25,437 nucleotides of DNA, taken from positions 1 through 25,437 of the IMG/VR virus record IMGVR_UViG_3300009159_000286; one strand, given 5' to 3'. Numbering within the stretch: position 1 is the first letter of the stretch; each line of letters begins with the position of its first letter. The position numbers and the translations under genes are program-made. The DNA comes from a virus. Positions 1-8,313 of this stretch are shown here, in pieces. The notes beneath the pieces were generated by a model. That model was given only the letters and a program-made list of their open reading frames with translations, did no database searches and was not told where the DNA came from.

Positions 1-674
1 ACGTTAATAGGTTGCATTTGATTGTATGCTTGTTGTTGAAAGCCTTGTTGATTAGCAGCAAGACCTGTATTCATGCCTTGAACTACTGCGCTATTAAGTC
101 TATCATTTTGGTTTTGAGCTTGTAATGTTTTAGCTTGATTATAAGCATCTGTACCTGCTGCAATACCTCTATTAGCTAATTGTTGTTCTAGTTGAGCATT
201 TTCACGATCAAGTTGTGGTGAAAGTCTAGCCATAATAGCATCTTGATATGATTGACCAGGATTAATACCTGTTTGAGCCAATTTAGATGTGTCTACACCA
301 GGTGTAGATAATACTTTATTAGCATAATCTAAACCACTTTGTGCAGTTCCTAAAAGACCTGTATTAAGTGCTGTAGTTTGATTTAATAATTTTTGTTGAT
401 CTGGTGCTAATGTTTGTGTAGCGGTATATAAAGTATTACCGTATGGATCAGTACCAGGATTAGCTGTATATGTTAAATTACCATAAGGTGTAATTTGGTT
501 AGTACGGTTTGCAGCAGCAGTTGCTCTAGCAGCTTCTAAGTTACCAGCAGCAGTTTGTTGGGCAGCACCCACATAATCTGGTGGTGGTGGAGCAGATCCG
601 CCTTTACCACCGCCATAAAATGTAAAATAATCATTTAACGCAGGCATTAACCATTTAAAATCTAACAATTTCAT
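1..674 (-). CDS. Virion/ejection-type structural protein, N-terminal part (partial, runs off the left edge)
   Basis: An open frame of 224 codons starts at an ATG at 674 and reaches the window edge without a stop. The start overlaps the stop of the GNAT gene in an ATGA, so translation is probably coupled. The N-terminus has a short hydrophobic stretch, then Gly and Pro-rich sequence, and a motif around residues 55-75 with two YGN elements (YGNLTYT, then DPYGN) seen in many podophage virion proteins. After residue 80 it becomes Gln, Ala and Asn-rich and probably helical. Its place after the gp10-like tail gene suits an internal virion (DNA-ejection) or distal tail protein. The exact role is inference, because the C-terminus is missing. 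Confidence 0.75.
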   Translation of the reverse strand, partial: MKLLDFKWLMPALNDYFTFYGGGKGGSAPPPPDYVGAAQQTAAGNLEAARATAAANRTNQITPYGNLTYTANPGTDPYGNTLYTATQTLAPDQQKLLNQTTALNTGLLGTAQSGLDYANKVLSTPGVDTSKLAQTGINPGQSYQDAIMARLSPQLDRENAQLEQQLANRGIAAGTDAYNQAKTLQAQNQNDRLNSAVVQGMNTGLAANQQGFQQQAYNQMQPIN

Positions 675-1138
675 ACTTTGTCCTTTATATATCTATCTTT
701 AAGTTTTAACCACTTACATTCATCTTTAGACATGGTATAAACAATACCATCTCCATTTGGAAAATAGTCTTTAAGCAATGCTTCTTTCTTAAATCCTAAA
801 TGTTCGTTTACTTTTTGAGCTTTTAGGTTAGCTGTAGATACTAACCCTTTTAACTGTTTTACTTGTAATGTATTAAACGGATAATCAAATATTGCAAAAT
901 AAAAGTGACGTGATACATGACGTGGATTGTCACATCTTGAATGAATTGCTATACTTGAACCTGTATAACTATCATACATAACACCTACTATTATTTCATT
1001 ATTGTAATTTTGTCCTATAGCTTGGCAAAGATGAGTCCATGATCCGCCAGCTTCTTGGCAAACCCATTCTCCCACTTCTTGACCTTGAATTATTATAGTA
1101 CTGCACCTTTTTCTAAAACTAAATCTGTTGATACCCAT
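671..1138 (-). CDS. GNAT-family acetyltransferase-like protein
   Basis: A 155-aa protein. Its C-terminal half looks like the GNAT fold: a beta strand with FAIFDYPFN, then the motif-A/B-like region NLKAQKVNEHLGFKKEA (about residues 104-120), and a final strand with VYTMSKDECKWL. Such proteins would transfer an acyl group from acyl-CoA; the substrate is unknown. It lies between the gp10-like tail gene and the partial virion gene, in a late structural operon, which is odd for a metabolic enzyme but recurrent in environmental podophages. The ATG at 1138 gives a 46-base overlap with the upstream gene. An alternative start at ATA or ATT near 1091-1098 would follow an AAAGGTG element and remove most of the overlap. 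Confidence 0.7.
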   Translation of the reverse strand: MGINRFSFRKRCSTIIIQGQEVGEWVCQEAGGSWTHLCQAIGQNYNNEIIVGVMYDSYTGSSIAIHSRCDNPRHVSRHFYFAIFDYPFNTLQVKQLKGLVSTANLKAQKVNEHLGFKKEALLKDYFPNGDGIVYTMSKDECKWLKLKDRYIKDKV

Positions 1139-2619
1139 CTTACATCTATACCTTGTGATGCTGTGCTTACAATAGGCGCACCGTAATAGCCAACGCCATT
1201 AATGCCTTGCCATTGTTGTAATACGTTTAATCCACCACCCCATTTACCTGCATCCCATAAAGCACTATCCCATGTTCCAGATGCTGTAGGTGTAAAGTTA
1301 AGTATTGTAGTAGGTGTATTTAAGTTAAAATCAACATTAATATTTGCATAAATTGCAGGGCTTCCAGACGTTCTAAAAATGGGTTTAGCCATTGTAAAAC
1401 GTTTTAATTCACCTGGACTATTAAATGATGAAAATGCTTGTAGTGCATTAGCAGTAATATTACTCCCATTATCTGCATTTGTGTACCATGCACGACCTAC
1501 ATAACCATCTCCACCAAAATAAGGTTGATCGTTATATAGCTCCCAACATGTAGCGTTCCATCCTGTGTAATTACACCAGTTTGTAGTAATGGTATTCATA
1601 GCATATTGCGTAGTTTGTGTAGGATCAGGTACATTTAACCATAATTGATTTTCTTCTGGATAAAACATTATTTGCCATCCAAAATTAGAACCATAATTAG
1701 ATATAGCTTCTGATACAGCCCATTGTATTTTGTCTGTAATAGCTACTCTAGGATCAAGCCTAGATGATTGTAACTCTGAAGCTAATGGTGTAAGACCATC
1801 TTTACCTAGTAATAGTAAGTCACCACCATATTTATACATACAACGAGTGCCTACTGGTGTTCCTAAATCCCATACTCCTGCTAATGCAAAGTCATTATCT
1901 GGATCTGAACCTTTATATACAACTACTTGACCTTTAGATGTATAGATAGCATAGTAATCATCTACGCCATAACCTGCATCTATTGTCCATGTTGCATGCT
2001 GTACAATATTTCCACCTTTGTAAGCAAAAGAGCTTAAATCTAATGATTTAGCTAAACCGCCTAATGATAATGTAGGTAAATACCATATTTTTAATGTGCT
2101 AGTTTGTGTAAAAAATACTCTATTTTTAAATACAATTGGATTGTTTAAAGTAGTAGTAGTTACACCTGTAATAGCTGGTGTGGATGCACCTGTAATAGAT
2201 GTCCATGTTGTTCCATCATATATATAAGGGGTATTTACGCCATTAGCCATATATAAATATGATCCGCCAGCAGTAGTAATATTACAATATTGCCAACGTG
2301 AATTAGATAATCCTGATAATAATGCAGCACCTACTGCACCACCATTAGTAACGTTATACACAGCACCATTAGATATAGCTAAAAGTTTACCAGAAGTACC
2401 GCTTTGATAATTCATAAGCGTGTCTACTTGTGCAGGTAACCCTGTAGCCCATTTACTATATCCATTTCTTAGAATAAGCTCTGTAGTAGCAGGAAACCAG
2501 TTTGTAAGATACACTGCATCTGTTGCAGGCATATCACTAAGGCTATCTCTTGCGTTCCATCCACCGACTGGTGCTGGTAATGATACGCTTCCTGATGATT
2601 TTCTTTTTACTGGAAACAT
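1093..2619 (-). CDS. P22 gp10-like tail/packaged-DNA stabilisation protein (probable)
   Basis: A 508-aa protein, close in length to P22 gp10 (472 aa). After a short basic start comes the segment LPAPVGGWNARD and then repeated beta-rich stretches with aromatic residues (WYLPTLSLGG, VWDLGTPVGT, WCNYTGWNATCW), fitting a beta-propeller-like tail hub or nozzle. It follows the gp4-like adaptor gene and a 134-aa gene, as the gp4 and gp10 genes are neighbours in P22. It starts in a TAATG overlap with the 134-aa gene. The protein would close the portal after packaging and form part of the short tail. The assignment rests on position, size and fold impression, so a generic tail or structural protein remains possible. 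Confidence 0.6.
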   Translation of the reverse strand: MFPVKRKSSGSVSLPAPVGGWNARDSLSDMPATDAVYLTNWFPATTELILRNGYSKWATGLPAQVDTLMNYQSGTSGKLLAISNGAVYNVTNGGAVGAALLSGLSNSRWQYCNITTAGGSYLYMANGVNTPYIYDGTTWTSITGASTPAITGVTTTTLNNPIVFKNRVFFTQTSTLKIWYLPTLSLGGLAKSLDLSSFAYKGGNIVQHATWTIDAGYGVDDYYAIYTSKGQVVVYKGSDPDNDFALAGVWDLGTPVGTRCMYKYGGDLLLLGKDGLTPLASELQSSRLDPRVAITDKIQWAVSEAISNYGSNFGWQIMFYPEENQLWLNVPDPTQTTQYAMNTITTNWCNYTGWNATCWELYNDQPYFGGDGYVGRAWYTNADNGSNITANALQAFSSFNSPGELKRFTMAKPIFRTSGSPAIYANINVDFNLNTPTTILNFTPTASGTWDSALWDAGKWGGGLNVLQQWQGINGVGYYGAPIVSTASQGIDVRWVSTDLVLEKGAVL

Positions 2620-3023
2620 TAATTATAGTCCTTGAATGGGCTTAATCCTTGTGATCTTCTTAAATCTGCAAATTCTTGTGCTTTTTGTCTAGCAGATGGT
2701 GTAATGTTTTGCTTTTGAACAATTTGAGCTAATTCATTTGCATTTAATGTAGGAACAATAGATGGAAAATCACCTTTATCATCACCAATAGATAATTCTG
2801 TTACTGCTTCACCTTTAGGATTGTAATGAACACCTTGCCATCCTGTAGTTTTAGGCATCATTTGACCACCATAAATTCCATTAGGATTCATATAAGCTCT
2901 TAATCCACCACCATTAGCATTTGGATTTTGAAATGGATTAGGGTAGTTACCTACGCTTAAACCACCTTGTTCTGGTTGTGCGCCTTGCAATAGTTGTGCT
3001 AACTTTAAAGTGTAGTTATCCAT
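2619..3023 (-). CDS. Conserved phage protein of unknown function
   Basis: A 134-aa protein rich in Gly, Asn and Pro in its first half. The second half has an ordered pattern: TELSIGDDKGDFPSIVPTLN, then a helix-forming LAQIVQ segment, then QEFADLRRSQGLSP near the C-terminus. The same pattern (a 'Pxh-PtL...' strand followed by 'A..F...R...G..PF') occurs as a short domain in virion-associated proteins of many phages, but I know no established function. It lies between the adaptor and gp10-like genes, so a tail or connector accessory role is plausible. Its stop overlaps the next ATG by one base. Confidence 0.7.
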   Translation of the reverse strand: MDNYTLKLAQLLQGAQPEQGGLSVGNYPNPFQNPNANGGGLRAYMNPNGIYGGQMMPKTTGWQGVHYNPKGEAVTELSIGDDKGDFPSIVPTLNANELAQIVQKQNITPSARQKAQEFADLRRSQGLSPFKDYN

Positions 3024-3025
3024 AA

Positions 3026-3928
3026 CTATTGTCCGTAGTTAGCGTCAGGGATATTCTCAAAGCCAATTAAGACTGATCCTGGTACTGGAGCAAAGCTTAA
3101 TGTAGCTGATCCAGAATCGTTAGCCTTAGCAAAGCTTAATTGTTGTAAGTAATCTCTTGTAAATGCTGTTGCGTCAAAACCTTTAATCTCAAAGTATTTC
3201 TTTTTGAGTGCTGTAACCATTAAACGATCAGGGAATATACAAGTATCTGAATCGTTTTGGAAAGATGTTTCTGGTACGCCTGCGGCTGTTGTAGCCCATG
3301 CGTTACTCATGTATTCAAAACCTAAATATTCACTTGTATTCATTGCAGGCCATACTTGGAAGTATCCGCCTAAGATTCTGTAACGGATTCTAGGGCCTGT
3401 TGAAATATAGCTAGACTTTAAGAACTGCCATTGTTGCGCACTTGTAGGGCCTAACATTTCCCAGCGTTTAGACTTGTCGTAATGTGTACGATCTACTTGT
3501 CTATCCCAATCGCTAGGTAATGGGTATTTAGCTTGTGAAAAATAAAGTGTATATACACCGCTTGTAGTTGCGGCTTGTGATAATGTAAGTGAATTAGTGC
3601 CTGTTACGGTATTAACATAAGTATCTTGATTGATACCTGTGCCTGTTACGATATATAGGTTACTTAACCCTGTGGTTGATTCTACAGTTGTTACATTGAC
3701 AGAATTAGCCACAAGGGTACAAGTAAGTGTTGTATAGACTGTATAAAAACGGTATTCTTTGTCTAATGCTTCCCAGTTATGATCTCTTTGAATCTCATAT
3801 CCTACTGAGTTTATAAGAGAATAAATTTGAACAACATCTGCAGATGTATTACCTACAACTTGCGTAGGCTGAGTTAAACCCATTTCACCTGTAGCTTGCT
3901 GAACGAGTTGCAATAGAGTTGATGCCAT
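3026..3928 (-). CDS. P22 gp4-like head-tail adaptor / tail accessory protein (probable)
   Basis: A 300-aa protein. The first 65 residues look helical and carry the pattern seen in podophage adaptor proteins: LLQLVQQATGEMGL, later QIYSLINSVGYEIQRDHNWEAL. A beta-rich Thr/Val insert follows at about residues 70-135. The last part has YPLPSDWDRQVDRTHYD and IRYRILGGYFQVWP, typical of this family. It would extend the portal ring after packaging and form the platform for the tail hub. The gene order coat, decoration, 200-aa protein, adaptor, 134-aa protein, gp10-like protein supports the role. The resemblance to known adaptors is general, so I hold it as probable. Confidence 0.65.
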   Translation of the reverse strand: MASTLLQLVQQATGEMGLTQPTQVVGNTSADVVQIYSLINSVGYEIQRDHNWEALDKEYRFYTVYTTLTCTLVANSVNVTTVESTTGLSNLYIVTGTGINQDTYVNTVTGTNSLTLSQAATTSGVYTLYFSQAKYPLPSDWDRQVDRTHYDKSKRWEMLGPTSAQQWQFLKSSYISTGPRIRYRILGGYFQVWPAMNTSEYLGFEYMSNAWATTAAGVPETSFQNDSDTCIFPDRLMVTALKKKYFEIKGFDATAFTRDYLQQLSFAKANDSGSATLSFAPVPGSVLIGFENIPDANYGQ

Positions 3929-3931
3929 TTA

Positions 3932-4534
3932 TTAGTCCTTTTTAGGTTCTTTCGTATCGGCTTTGACCTCAGTTTTATCTTCTGATTTAGCTTTTTCTTC
4001 TACCATTTTTGCTAGTCTAGTCATCTGATCTTTAAGATCAGCAATTTCTTGCTCTCTTAATTTAAGTTCGTCTGCCTGTCTTTGTACAAATGATGAATCT
4101 TTTGCGTTTTCTAAAAACGCTTTAGCTTTATCTCTTAAAGCTAATGGTGACATACCTGCTGTCATACCGATTGCCATAAGTTGTTGATCTGAAGCTGCTG
4201 CCACTTGTTCTACAGTGTAGAACTTAAAGTGTTTTAATTCTGTAGCTTGTGCTGCGTTAAGGATAGGCCAATCTCTTAATATTGTGCCTTGCACGTTATC
4301 AGGATTGTGGTTGCCATCCGCTTTTTCGTTTAAATACATAGACCATTGTGTAGGAAATTGTGATTTATGTGAGTTATTCACAAAAGTATCAATAATACTT
4401 AGTTGATTTCCTGGTATTTCAATTCTAACAAAGTCAGCCATGTAGCTAATTGGTCTACCTTCTTTATTAGTTAGAAAATCGTTTTGTAGTTCTTTACTAT
4501 AAAATCTTACTGCTAATGCGCCTGTTTCTGACAT
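3932..4534 (-). CDS. Conserved phage protein with C-terminal coiled coil
   Basis: A 200-aa protein. Residues 1-130 form a mixed domain (IEIPGNQLSIIDTFVNN; FPTQWSMYLNEKADG; ILRDWPILNAAQATELKHF). About residues 145-180 are heptad-like and charged (ADELKLREQEIADLKDQM), predicting a coiled coil, and the end is a Lys/Glu-rich tail. A good ribosome-binding site, GGAG, lies six to seven bases before the ATG. It is the first gene after the hairpin that follows the capsid/decoration pair. Proteins of this type often sit beside coat genes in environmental podophages, but the function is not established; a head-completion or minor structural role is an inference from position. Confidence 0.7.
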   Translation of the reverse strand: MSETGALAVRFYSKELQNDFLTNKEGRPISYMADFVRIEIPGNQLSIIDTFVNNSHKSQFPTQWSMYLNEKADGNHNPDNVQGTILRDWPILNAAQATELKHFKFYTVEQVAAASDQQLMAIGMTAGMSPLALRDKAKAFLENAKDSSFVQRQADELKLREQEIADLKDQMTRLAKMVEEKAKSEDKTEVKADTKEPKKD

Positions 4535-4590
4535 TTAATTCTCCAAAGTAGTTTGGTTTGTCAAGCATACTCACCATGAATATACTTGAG

Positions 4591-4614
4591 AAACCCCCCT
4601 ATTGCTAGGGGAGT
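4591..4614 (-). terminator. Hairpin with GNRA loop after the capsid/decoration genes, probable partial terminator
   Basis: Read on the minus strand, CCCCTA and TAGGGG pair as a perfect 6-bp stem closed by the tetraloop GCAA (a GNRA loop), with two further pairs beyond one mismatch. The 3' side is followed by GGTTTCTC, a short and broken T tract, so termination would be incomplete. It lies in the 88-base gap between the 96-aa gene and the 200-aa gene. Partial termination just after the coat gene would raise coat protein above the tail proteins, as the T7 terminator after gene 10 does. Confidence 0.6.
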
Positions 4615-4622
4615 ACTTATTA

Positions 4623-4913
4623 CTATACTGAAGCCTTGCTGAACCAACCATAGTCACCTGATACCATAGCTGTAGCTGGAGATGTATAAGAACCACCTGT
4701 AGCTGCAACTAAGAAAGTTGTTGTGTTGATATCGCAAACAGTTGTTGATGCTGTGATAGTAGCATTAGCCTTAGCAAATACATAACGTAAGCCATCTGAT
4801 CCCCATACTTGAACGCCAAGTAATTGGTTTACAGGGTAGCCTAGTGCAATATTTGCGGCTGTTACTGTGTTAGTTAAATCAATTCCCACTAAAGGGGTTA
4901 CTGAAAAAGCCAT
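4623..4913 (-). CDS. Small head protein, candidate capsid decoration protein
   Basis: A 96-aa protein rich in Thr, Ala, Val and Gly with almost no charge, typical of an all-beta virion protein. Notable segments are LGYPVNQLLGVQVWGSDG and the C-terminal end SGDYGWFSKASV. It is encoded 18 bases after the major capsid gene and before the capsid-region terminator, so it would be made at capsid-like levels. That position and size suit a decoration or cement protein on the head surface. I recognise no named family; the role is an inference from context. Confidence 0.7.
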   Translation of the reverse strand: MAFSVTPLVGIDLTNTVTAANIALGYPVNQLLGVQVWGSDGLRYVFAKANATITASTTVCDINTTTFLVAATGGSYTSPATAMVSGDYGWFSKASV

Positions 4914-4931
4914 GTTATATTCTCCCTTTAA

Positions 4932-5927
4932 TTAAGCTGTGAGGACACCGTTAAATTGTGCGCCTGAGCTAGTAAGATTACCTGCCCAACCGATTAATTT
5001 AACAATAGCGTCTTGGTTTACAGATTGACGTTCACCACCGATTGGCACAAAGTTTCTGTCTTTGTGAGGGCGGAAGAAAATGTAGTCTGTGTTTAAGAAA
5101 TACATGTGGTTAGCTGGTTCTTGCGCACCAATACCGCCACCTAGTACCACGTCAGCAGATGTACCGCCACCGTAGAATTTGAGTGAAGCGAAACCTGAAC
5201 CGGCCATTTCTGGATCAGTTACACGTTGGATTGCTTGTAAGCTATTTACATATAGGTTGTAGTAGTTGTTATCTGCAACGATTAAGTCAGCCTTATCAGT
5301 ACCACGAACTAGCTTGATAGCTAATTGAGTCATGTAAGATTGAATGTTAGCTGCTGAAACTGCTGCACCACCGTTAGTTACGCCAGAGAACGCTTGGTTC
5401 TGCCAGAATGACCATGTAGCACGATTAATACCACCGTAAGTACCTGATGTTGGTGCATCTGCAACTGCTGCAGCTAAACCAGTTAGGTTCTTACCACCGT
5501 TACCAGTACCATTACCATAAAGGTCAAGGTTGATACGGTTAGCTAATTGTGCTTCTGCTACTTTGATACGACCTTCTAGTAAGTCAATGATTGCTTCCTT
5601 ACCAGAGTTTTGTAACATTTCAAGACCAGAGATAGTAACTGCTGAAGCGTATTGAGCAATGCTGAATTGAGCTGCAGAAATTGGGCTATTTGGAGAAATG
5701 TTTAATGTTTCAAAGCCACTGTATGAACTTGTGTTGTTTGTTGAAGAATCATTGTACATGATTTCTTCTAAAATGACGTTACCGCCTGAAAATGGGCGTA
5801 CATTACCCTTTGACTTCAATTTTAATAGAAGCGGATTATTGTTAGTTACGTTGTCAGCTAATTCACCAGAACGAGATTGAATGGTGGTAGCGATAATGTC
5901 ACTAACTGAAGAATTGGCAAATGCCAT
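4932..5927 (-). CDS. Major capsid (coat) protein, HK97-fold type
   Basis: A 331-aa protein. It has the features of environmental podophage coat proteins: an N-terminal helix, the early segment NNNPLLLKLKSKGNVRPFSGG, a beta hairpin region with ILEEIMYND (about residues 52-60), a long central helix (LEGRIKVAEAQLANRINLDLY, about residues 116-137) and a C-terminal part with MYFLNTDYIFFRPHKDRNF. A strong ribosome-binding site, AAGGAG, stands seven bases before the ATG, fitting high expression. It follows the scaffold-like gene directly and precedes a candidate decoration gene and a terminator, the standard order for a head module. The alternative, another major virion protein, is unlikely. Confidence 0.9.
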   Translation of the reverse strand: MAFANSSVSDIIATTIQSRSGELADNVTNNNPLLLKLKSKGNVRPFSGGNVILEEIMYNDSSTNNTSSYSGFETLNISPNSPISAAQFSIAQYASAVTISGLEMLQNSGKEAIIDLLEGRIKVAEAQLANRINLDLYGNGTGNGGKNLTGLAAAVADAPTSGTYGGINRATWSFWQNQAFSGVTNGGAAVSAANIQSYMTQLAIKLVRGTDKADLIVADNNYYNLYVNSLQAIQRVTDPEMAGSGFASLKFYGGGTSADVVLGGGIGAQEPANHMYFLNTDYIFFRPHKDRNFVPIGGERQSVNQDAIVKLIGWAGNLTSSGAQFNGVLTA

Positions 5928-5951
5928 AGTAAAACTCCTTTGTTAGTTTGA

Positions 5952-6941
5952 TTAAATATTTTCGCTAGAAAAAGTGTCTACAATAGACGCTAATTGGTCA
6001 CGAAGATTATTGCCTTTACCACCTAGATTCATTGTCGCTGTAGGCGAGCTTGACTTAGGGGATATAGCCTTAGCTTTGACTAGGGCAAGTTTACTTTTCT
6101 GCTCTGTTTGGCTAGAACGAGTCTGTTCAGACTGTACCTTTTGCCAAATGTCATCATGTAAACGAATTGCTTTGTCGTAAGCAGTATTCAAGTCAGAAGC
6201 CATATTGTTCTGGAGTAATCCAGCCATAATTTCTCTGACGTCATCAAAGTAAGGTTTGTCCTTACTGAAAGATTCGATTTCACCCTTTAACTGGGTTTGT
6301 TCTATTTGTTCTTGTTGCGATTGGAATTGTTGCCATTGATTCTTAATCTGGCTTAATTCCTGTGCGATCATAGAGAATTGTGGGCTAGCTTGTTGGCCGC
6401 CAGTCAATCCATTTAAATCAACACCATAATCGTTTGCTAATTGCGCAAACATCTGTAATTTTTGGTCAGGGTTTCCAAATACCAAAGTCTGATGTGCAGT
6501 ACCTAAGCTATTAATCCATTGTGCTGGATCAATACCATTTTGTTGTAGTGTAGGAGCAAATTTCTCCATTGTAGAAAGAATAGGCTGTGCTTGATCCCAT
6601 TGGCTCTTGTAAGTAGAAACACCTTTAGCAAAGTCTGCTTCACGTTGAGAAATATAATCCTGTAATATAGGATCTAATTTACCCCATGATTCTTCATAGT
6701 CTTTTTTCCATGAAGATGGTCTTGGTTTAGCAGATTTAACCTCTGCTACGACTTCTTCTTGGACTTCACTTGGTGTTTCTTCTGTAACTTCTTCTTTAGT
6801 GCTTTTAAACTTACCTGATTCATCCCTAGGTTTGTCTGATACTTCTGTTTCTACAACTTCTGGTGCTGTTTCAACTGTTTCTACTGCACTTTCTATTTGG
6901 TCACGCAAAGATGGCGTTTCCAGAGTAGTCTGGTTTTCCAT
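5952..6941 (-). CDS. Scaffolding protein
   Basis: A 329-aa, highly charged and largely helical protein directly upstream of the coat gene. The first 90 residues are Glu, Thr and Val-rich and probably disordered (EEVTEETPSEVQEEVVAEV), followed by SSWKKDYEESWGKLDP, a motif common in scaffolds of this phage type. The middle has a Gln-rich coiled-coil stretch around residues 195-220, and the C-terminus is basic, as expected of a segment that binds coat protein. Scaffolds organise coat subunits into the prohead and then leave it. Neighbours and composition both support the call; there is no sequence motif that proves it. Confidence 0.85.
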   Translation of the reverse strand: MENQTTLETPSLRDQIESAVETVETAPEVVETEVSDKPRDESGKFKSTKEEVTEETPSEVQEEVVAEVKSAKPRPSSWKKDYEESWGKLDPILQDYISQREADFAKGVSTYKSQWDQAQPILSTMEKFAPTLQQNGIDPAQWINSLGTAHQTLVFGNPDQKLQMFAQLANDYGVDLNGLTGGQQASPQFSMIAQELSQIKNQWQQFQSQQEQIEQTQLKGEIESFSKDKPYFDDVREIMAGLLQNNMASDLNTAYDKAIRLHDDIWQKVQSEQTRSSQTEQKSKLALVKAKAISPKSSSPTATMNLGGKGNNLRDQLASIVDTFSSENI

Positions 6942-6958
6942 TTAAAACTCCTAGTTAA

Positions 6959-7324
6959 TTATGCTGATAAGTTTGCAAACCAGTTACCATCTCCTAATGA
7001 GATAAATACTGCTGATTTAAGTGTTGCAATTGATAGAGCTGCATCTGCTGAACCACCATTAATTTTGAAACCTGAAGCAGGCCAAACTTTAATTGTGTTA
7101 GCTGATGTATTAGCTATCCAATATTTGTCACCTGGAGCTGAATCTGATGGCAATGTTGGGCCATAGTTAGCTGTAGATGATGAATATTCAACAACTGATG
7201 TAGGTAATGTTTGACCACCTTGTGCTGCTGCTGTTGCTGTTTGTGCTTTTGTTACAAAACCAACAATAGCTTGAGCTGTTTGACCAGCGTTACCACTACC
7301 TTGAATTGTTTTTACTAATGCCAT
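6959..7324 (-). CDS. Small beta-rich virion protein, possible head fibre or decoration protein
   Basis: A 121-aa protein, low in charge and rich in Ala, Thr and Gly. The second half has the pattern GDKYWIANTSANTIKVWPASG, then INGGSADAALSI and a final GDGNWFANLSA. This strand-turn pattern, ending with an aromatic residue after GNW, recurs in small phage surface proteins. It is encoded just before the scaffold gene in transcription order. It could be a second decoration protein or a short head fibre. The role is an inference from composition and position. Confidence 0.65.
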   Translation of the reverse strand: MALVKTIQGSGNAGQTAQAIVGFVTKAQTATAAAQGGQTLPTSVVEYSSSTANYGPTLPSDSAPGDKYWIANTSANTIKVWPASGFKINGGSADAALSIATLKSAVFISLGDGNWFANLSA

Positions 7325-7333
7325 AATGTTCTC

Positions 7334-7615
7334 CTATTTATACCTTAGTTTTTCATAAACCTGACGTGCCACTTGCTCTTTCAACTGACCACCGTCAGGC
7401 TTCTGTGGTCTTGCTGAACTCTGCTCCGCCACTACTAAATTGTGACGTTTTAAATGCTCTTTATGTGCTTTACGACCTTCTATTATCTCACCTGTCACCA
7501 TAGACCTGTAAGGTTGATAATCAGCCATAATATAATGTGAATTTACCTGTTCTGTATAGTATTCGTCAGCAGGTATAAGCTTATGTGTTATTGGATCTTG
7601 TATATATCTAGCCAT
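7334..7615 (-). CDS. Conserved hypothetical phage protein (93 aa)
   Basis: A 93-aa protein with the conserved core seen in many podophages: YIQDPITHKLIPADEYY, then HYIMADYQPYRSMVTGEIIEGRKAH (in two parts, about residues 27-52) and KEHLKRHNLV. This core resembles a short regulatory-protein-like fold found in genes near phage scaffold and coat genes, but here no Cys pairs are present, so it does not bind zinc in the usual way. Function is unknown. It is one base from its upstream neighbour and close to the next gene, within the late operon. Confidence 0.7.
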   Translation of the reverse strand: MARYIQDPITHKLIPADEYYTEQVNSHYIMADYQPYRSMVTGEIIEGRKAHKEHLKRHNLVVAEQSSARPQKPDGGQLKEQVARQVYEKLRYK

Positions 7616-7616
7616 A

Positions 7617-7946
7617 TTATGCCCAAGGCAATGGTTGTTCTGTAGCTGTTACAGGTGGATGCGATTGAAAATAGATGTCATTAGCAATCTGTGCTTCATA
7701 ATCTGTGACTGCTTTAGATCCTATAGTATTTTGTATCCATCCTATAACTTGAAATTCTTTTAATTCGCTATAAGGTATAAAATCTGATCCTTGTGGCAAG
7801 TTAAATTGAGTGCTATCGCTTACAGATGATGAATATGTAGCTTCTTTGCCTGTTAATGTCCAATTTGCAACTACTACTACGTCTGTAAAGTCATTTACTT
7901 GTGGTAGAGTGTACATTGCAGTTACTTTCCAGTCATAAGTTATCAT
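7617..7946 (-). CDS. Hypothetical late protein, probable fibre-associated (109 aa)
   Basis: The frame is open from 7994, but the ATG at 7946 is the better start: it is preceded by AAGGA five bases upstream, and that element overlaps the stop of the previous gene. The resulting 109-aa protein starts MITYDWKVTAMYTL, then has DFTDVVVVANWTLTG and FIPYSELKEFQVIGWIQ. The pattern (an N-terminal strand with Trp, then a 'W...a' strand, then a helix with 'V.GWI') matches small proteins encoded beside tail-fibre genes in marine and freshwater phages. No enzyme motif is visible. Confidence 0.65.
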   Translation of the reverse strand: MITYDWKVTAMYTLPQVNDFTDVVVVANWTLTGKEATYSSSVSDSTQFNLPQGSDFIPYSELKEFQVIGWIQNTIGSKAVTDYEAQIANDIYFQSHPPVTATEQPLPWA

Positions 7947-7953
7947 ATTATCC

Positions 7954-8313
7954 TTACATGAGAAGCAATATAGCTTCTTCATCTTCCCTTTCACGTTGCA
8001 TTTCCATAGCCATATTAATAATTCTCTCGGCTATTTCTACATTTTGAGATAAAAGTCTAAAATCTATGGCACTTGTAGTTAAATACTTAGAATTGGAATA
8101 AGGCTGGACTAATTCTTTAATTTGCTCTACAACTTGTGGTTCATCTAGTAACGCATGTAAAGATTCTTTTACAGTTTGTCTAAATGATTTATTGTGCTTA
8201 CGTTCTTTTTTTAATCCACCTCTAGTAACTGGATTAACATTGGGTATAACTGCGCCAACAATCTGGAAAGCATTACTTTGAAATGCGTTACTTTGAAATC
8301 CAGAATAATACAT
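7954..8313 (-). CDS. Hypothetical late protein with SNAFQ repeat (119 aa)
   Basis: A 119-aa protein whose N-terminus has a short tandem repeat, FQSNAFQSNAFQ (residues 6-17), an element that recurs in small phage virion-associated proteins. A basic region follows (RGGLKKERKHNKSFRQ), then helices up to an acidic end. No known domain is recognised. The ATG is in a TAATG overlap with the 56-aa gene, which supports the start. It lies between the fibre cassette and the head module. Confidence 0.6.
   Translation of the reverse strand: MYYSGFQSNAFQSNAFQIVGAVIPNVNPVTRGGLKKERKHNKSFRQTVKESLHALLDEPQVVEQIKELVQPYSNSKYLTTSAIDFRLLSQNVEIAERIINMAMEMQREREDEEAILLLM

Noticed and set aside
4559-4564. Perfect TTGACA on the minus strand before the 200-aa gene
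   Set aside because: No acceptable -10 box at 16-18 bases: the hexamers there are GAATTA or AATTAA, and they overlap the start codon and its ribosome-binding site.
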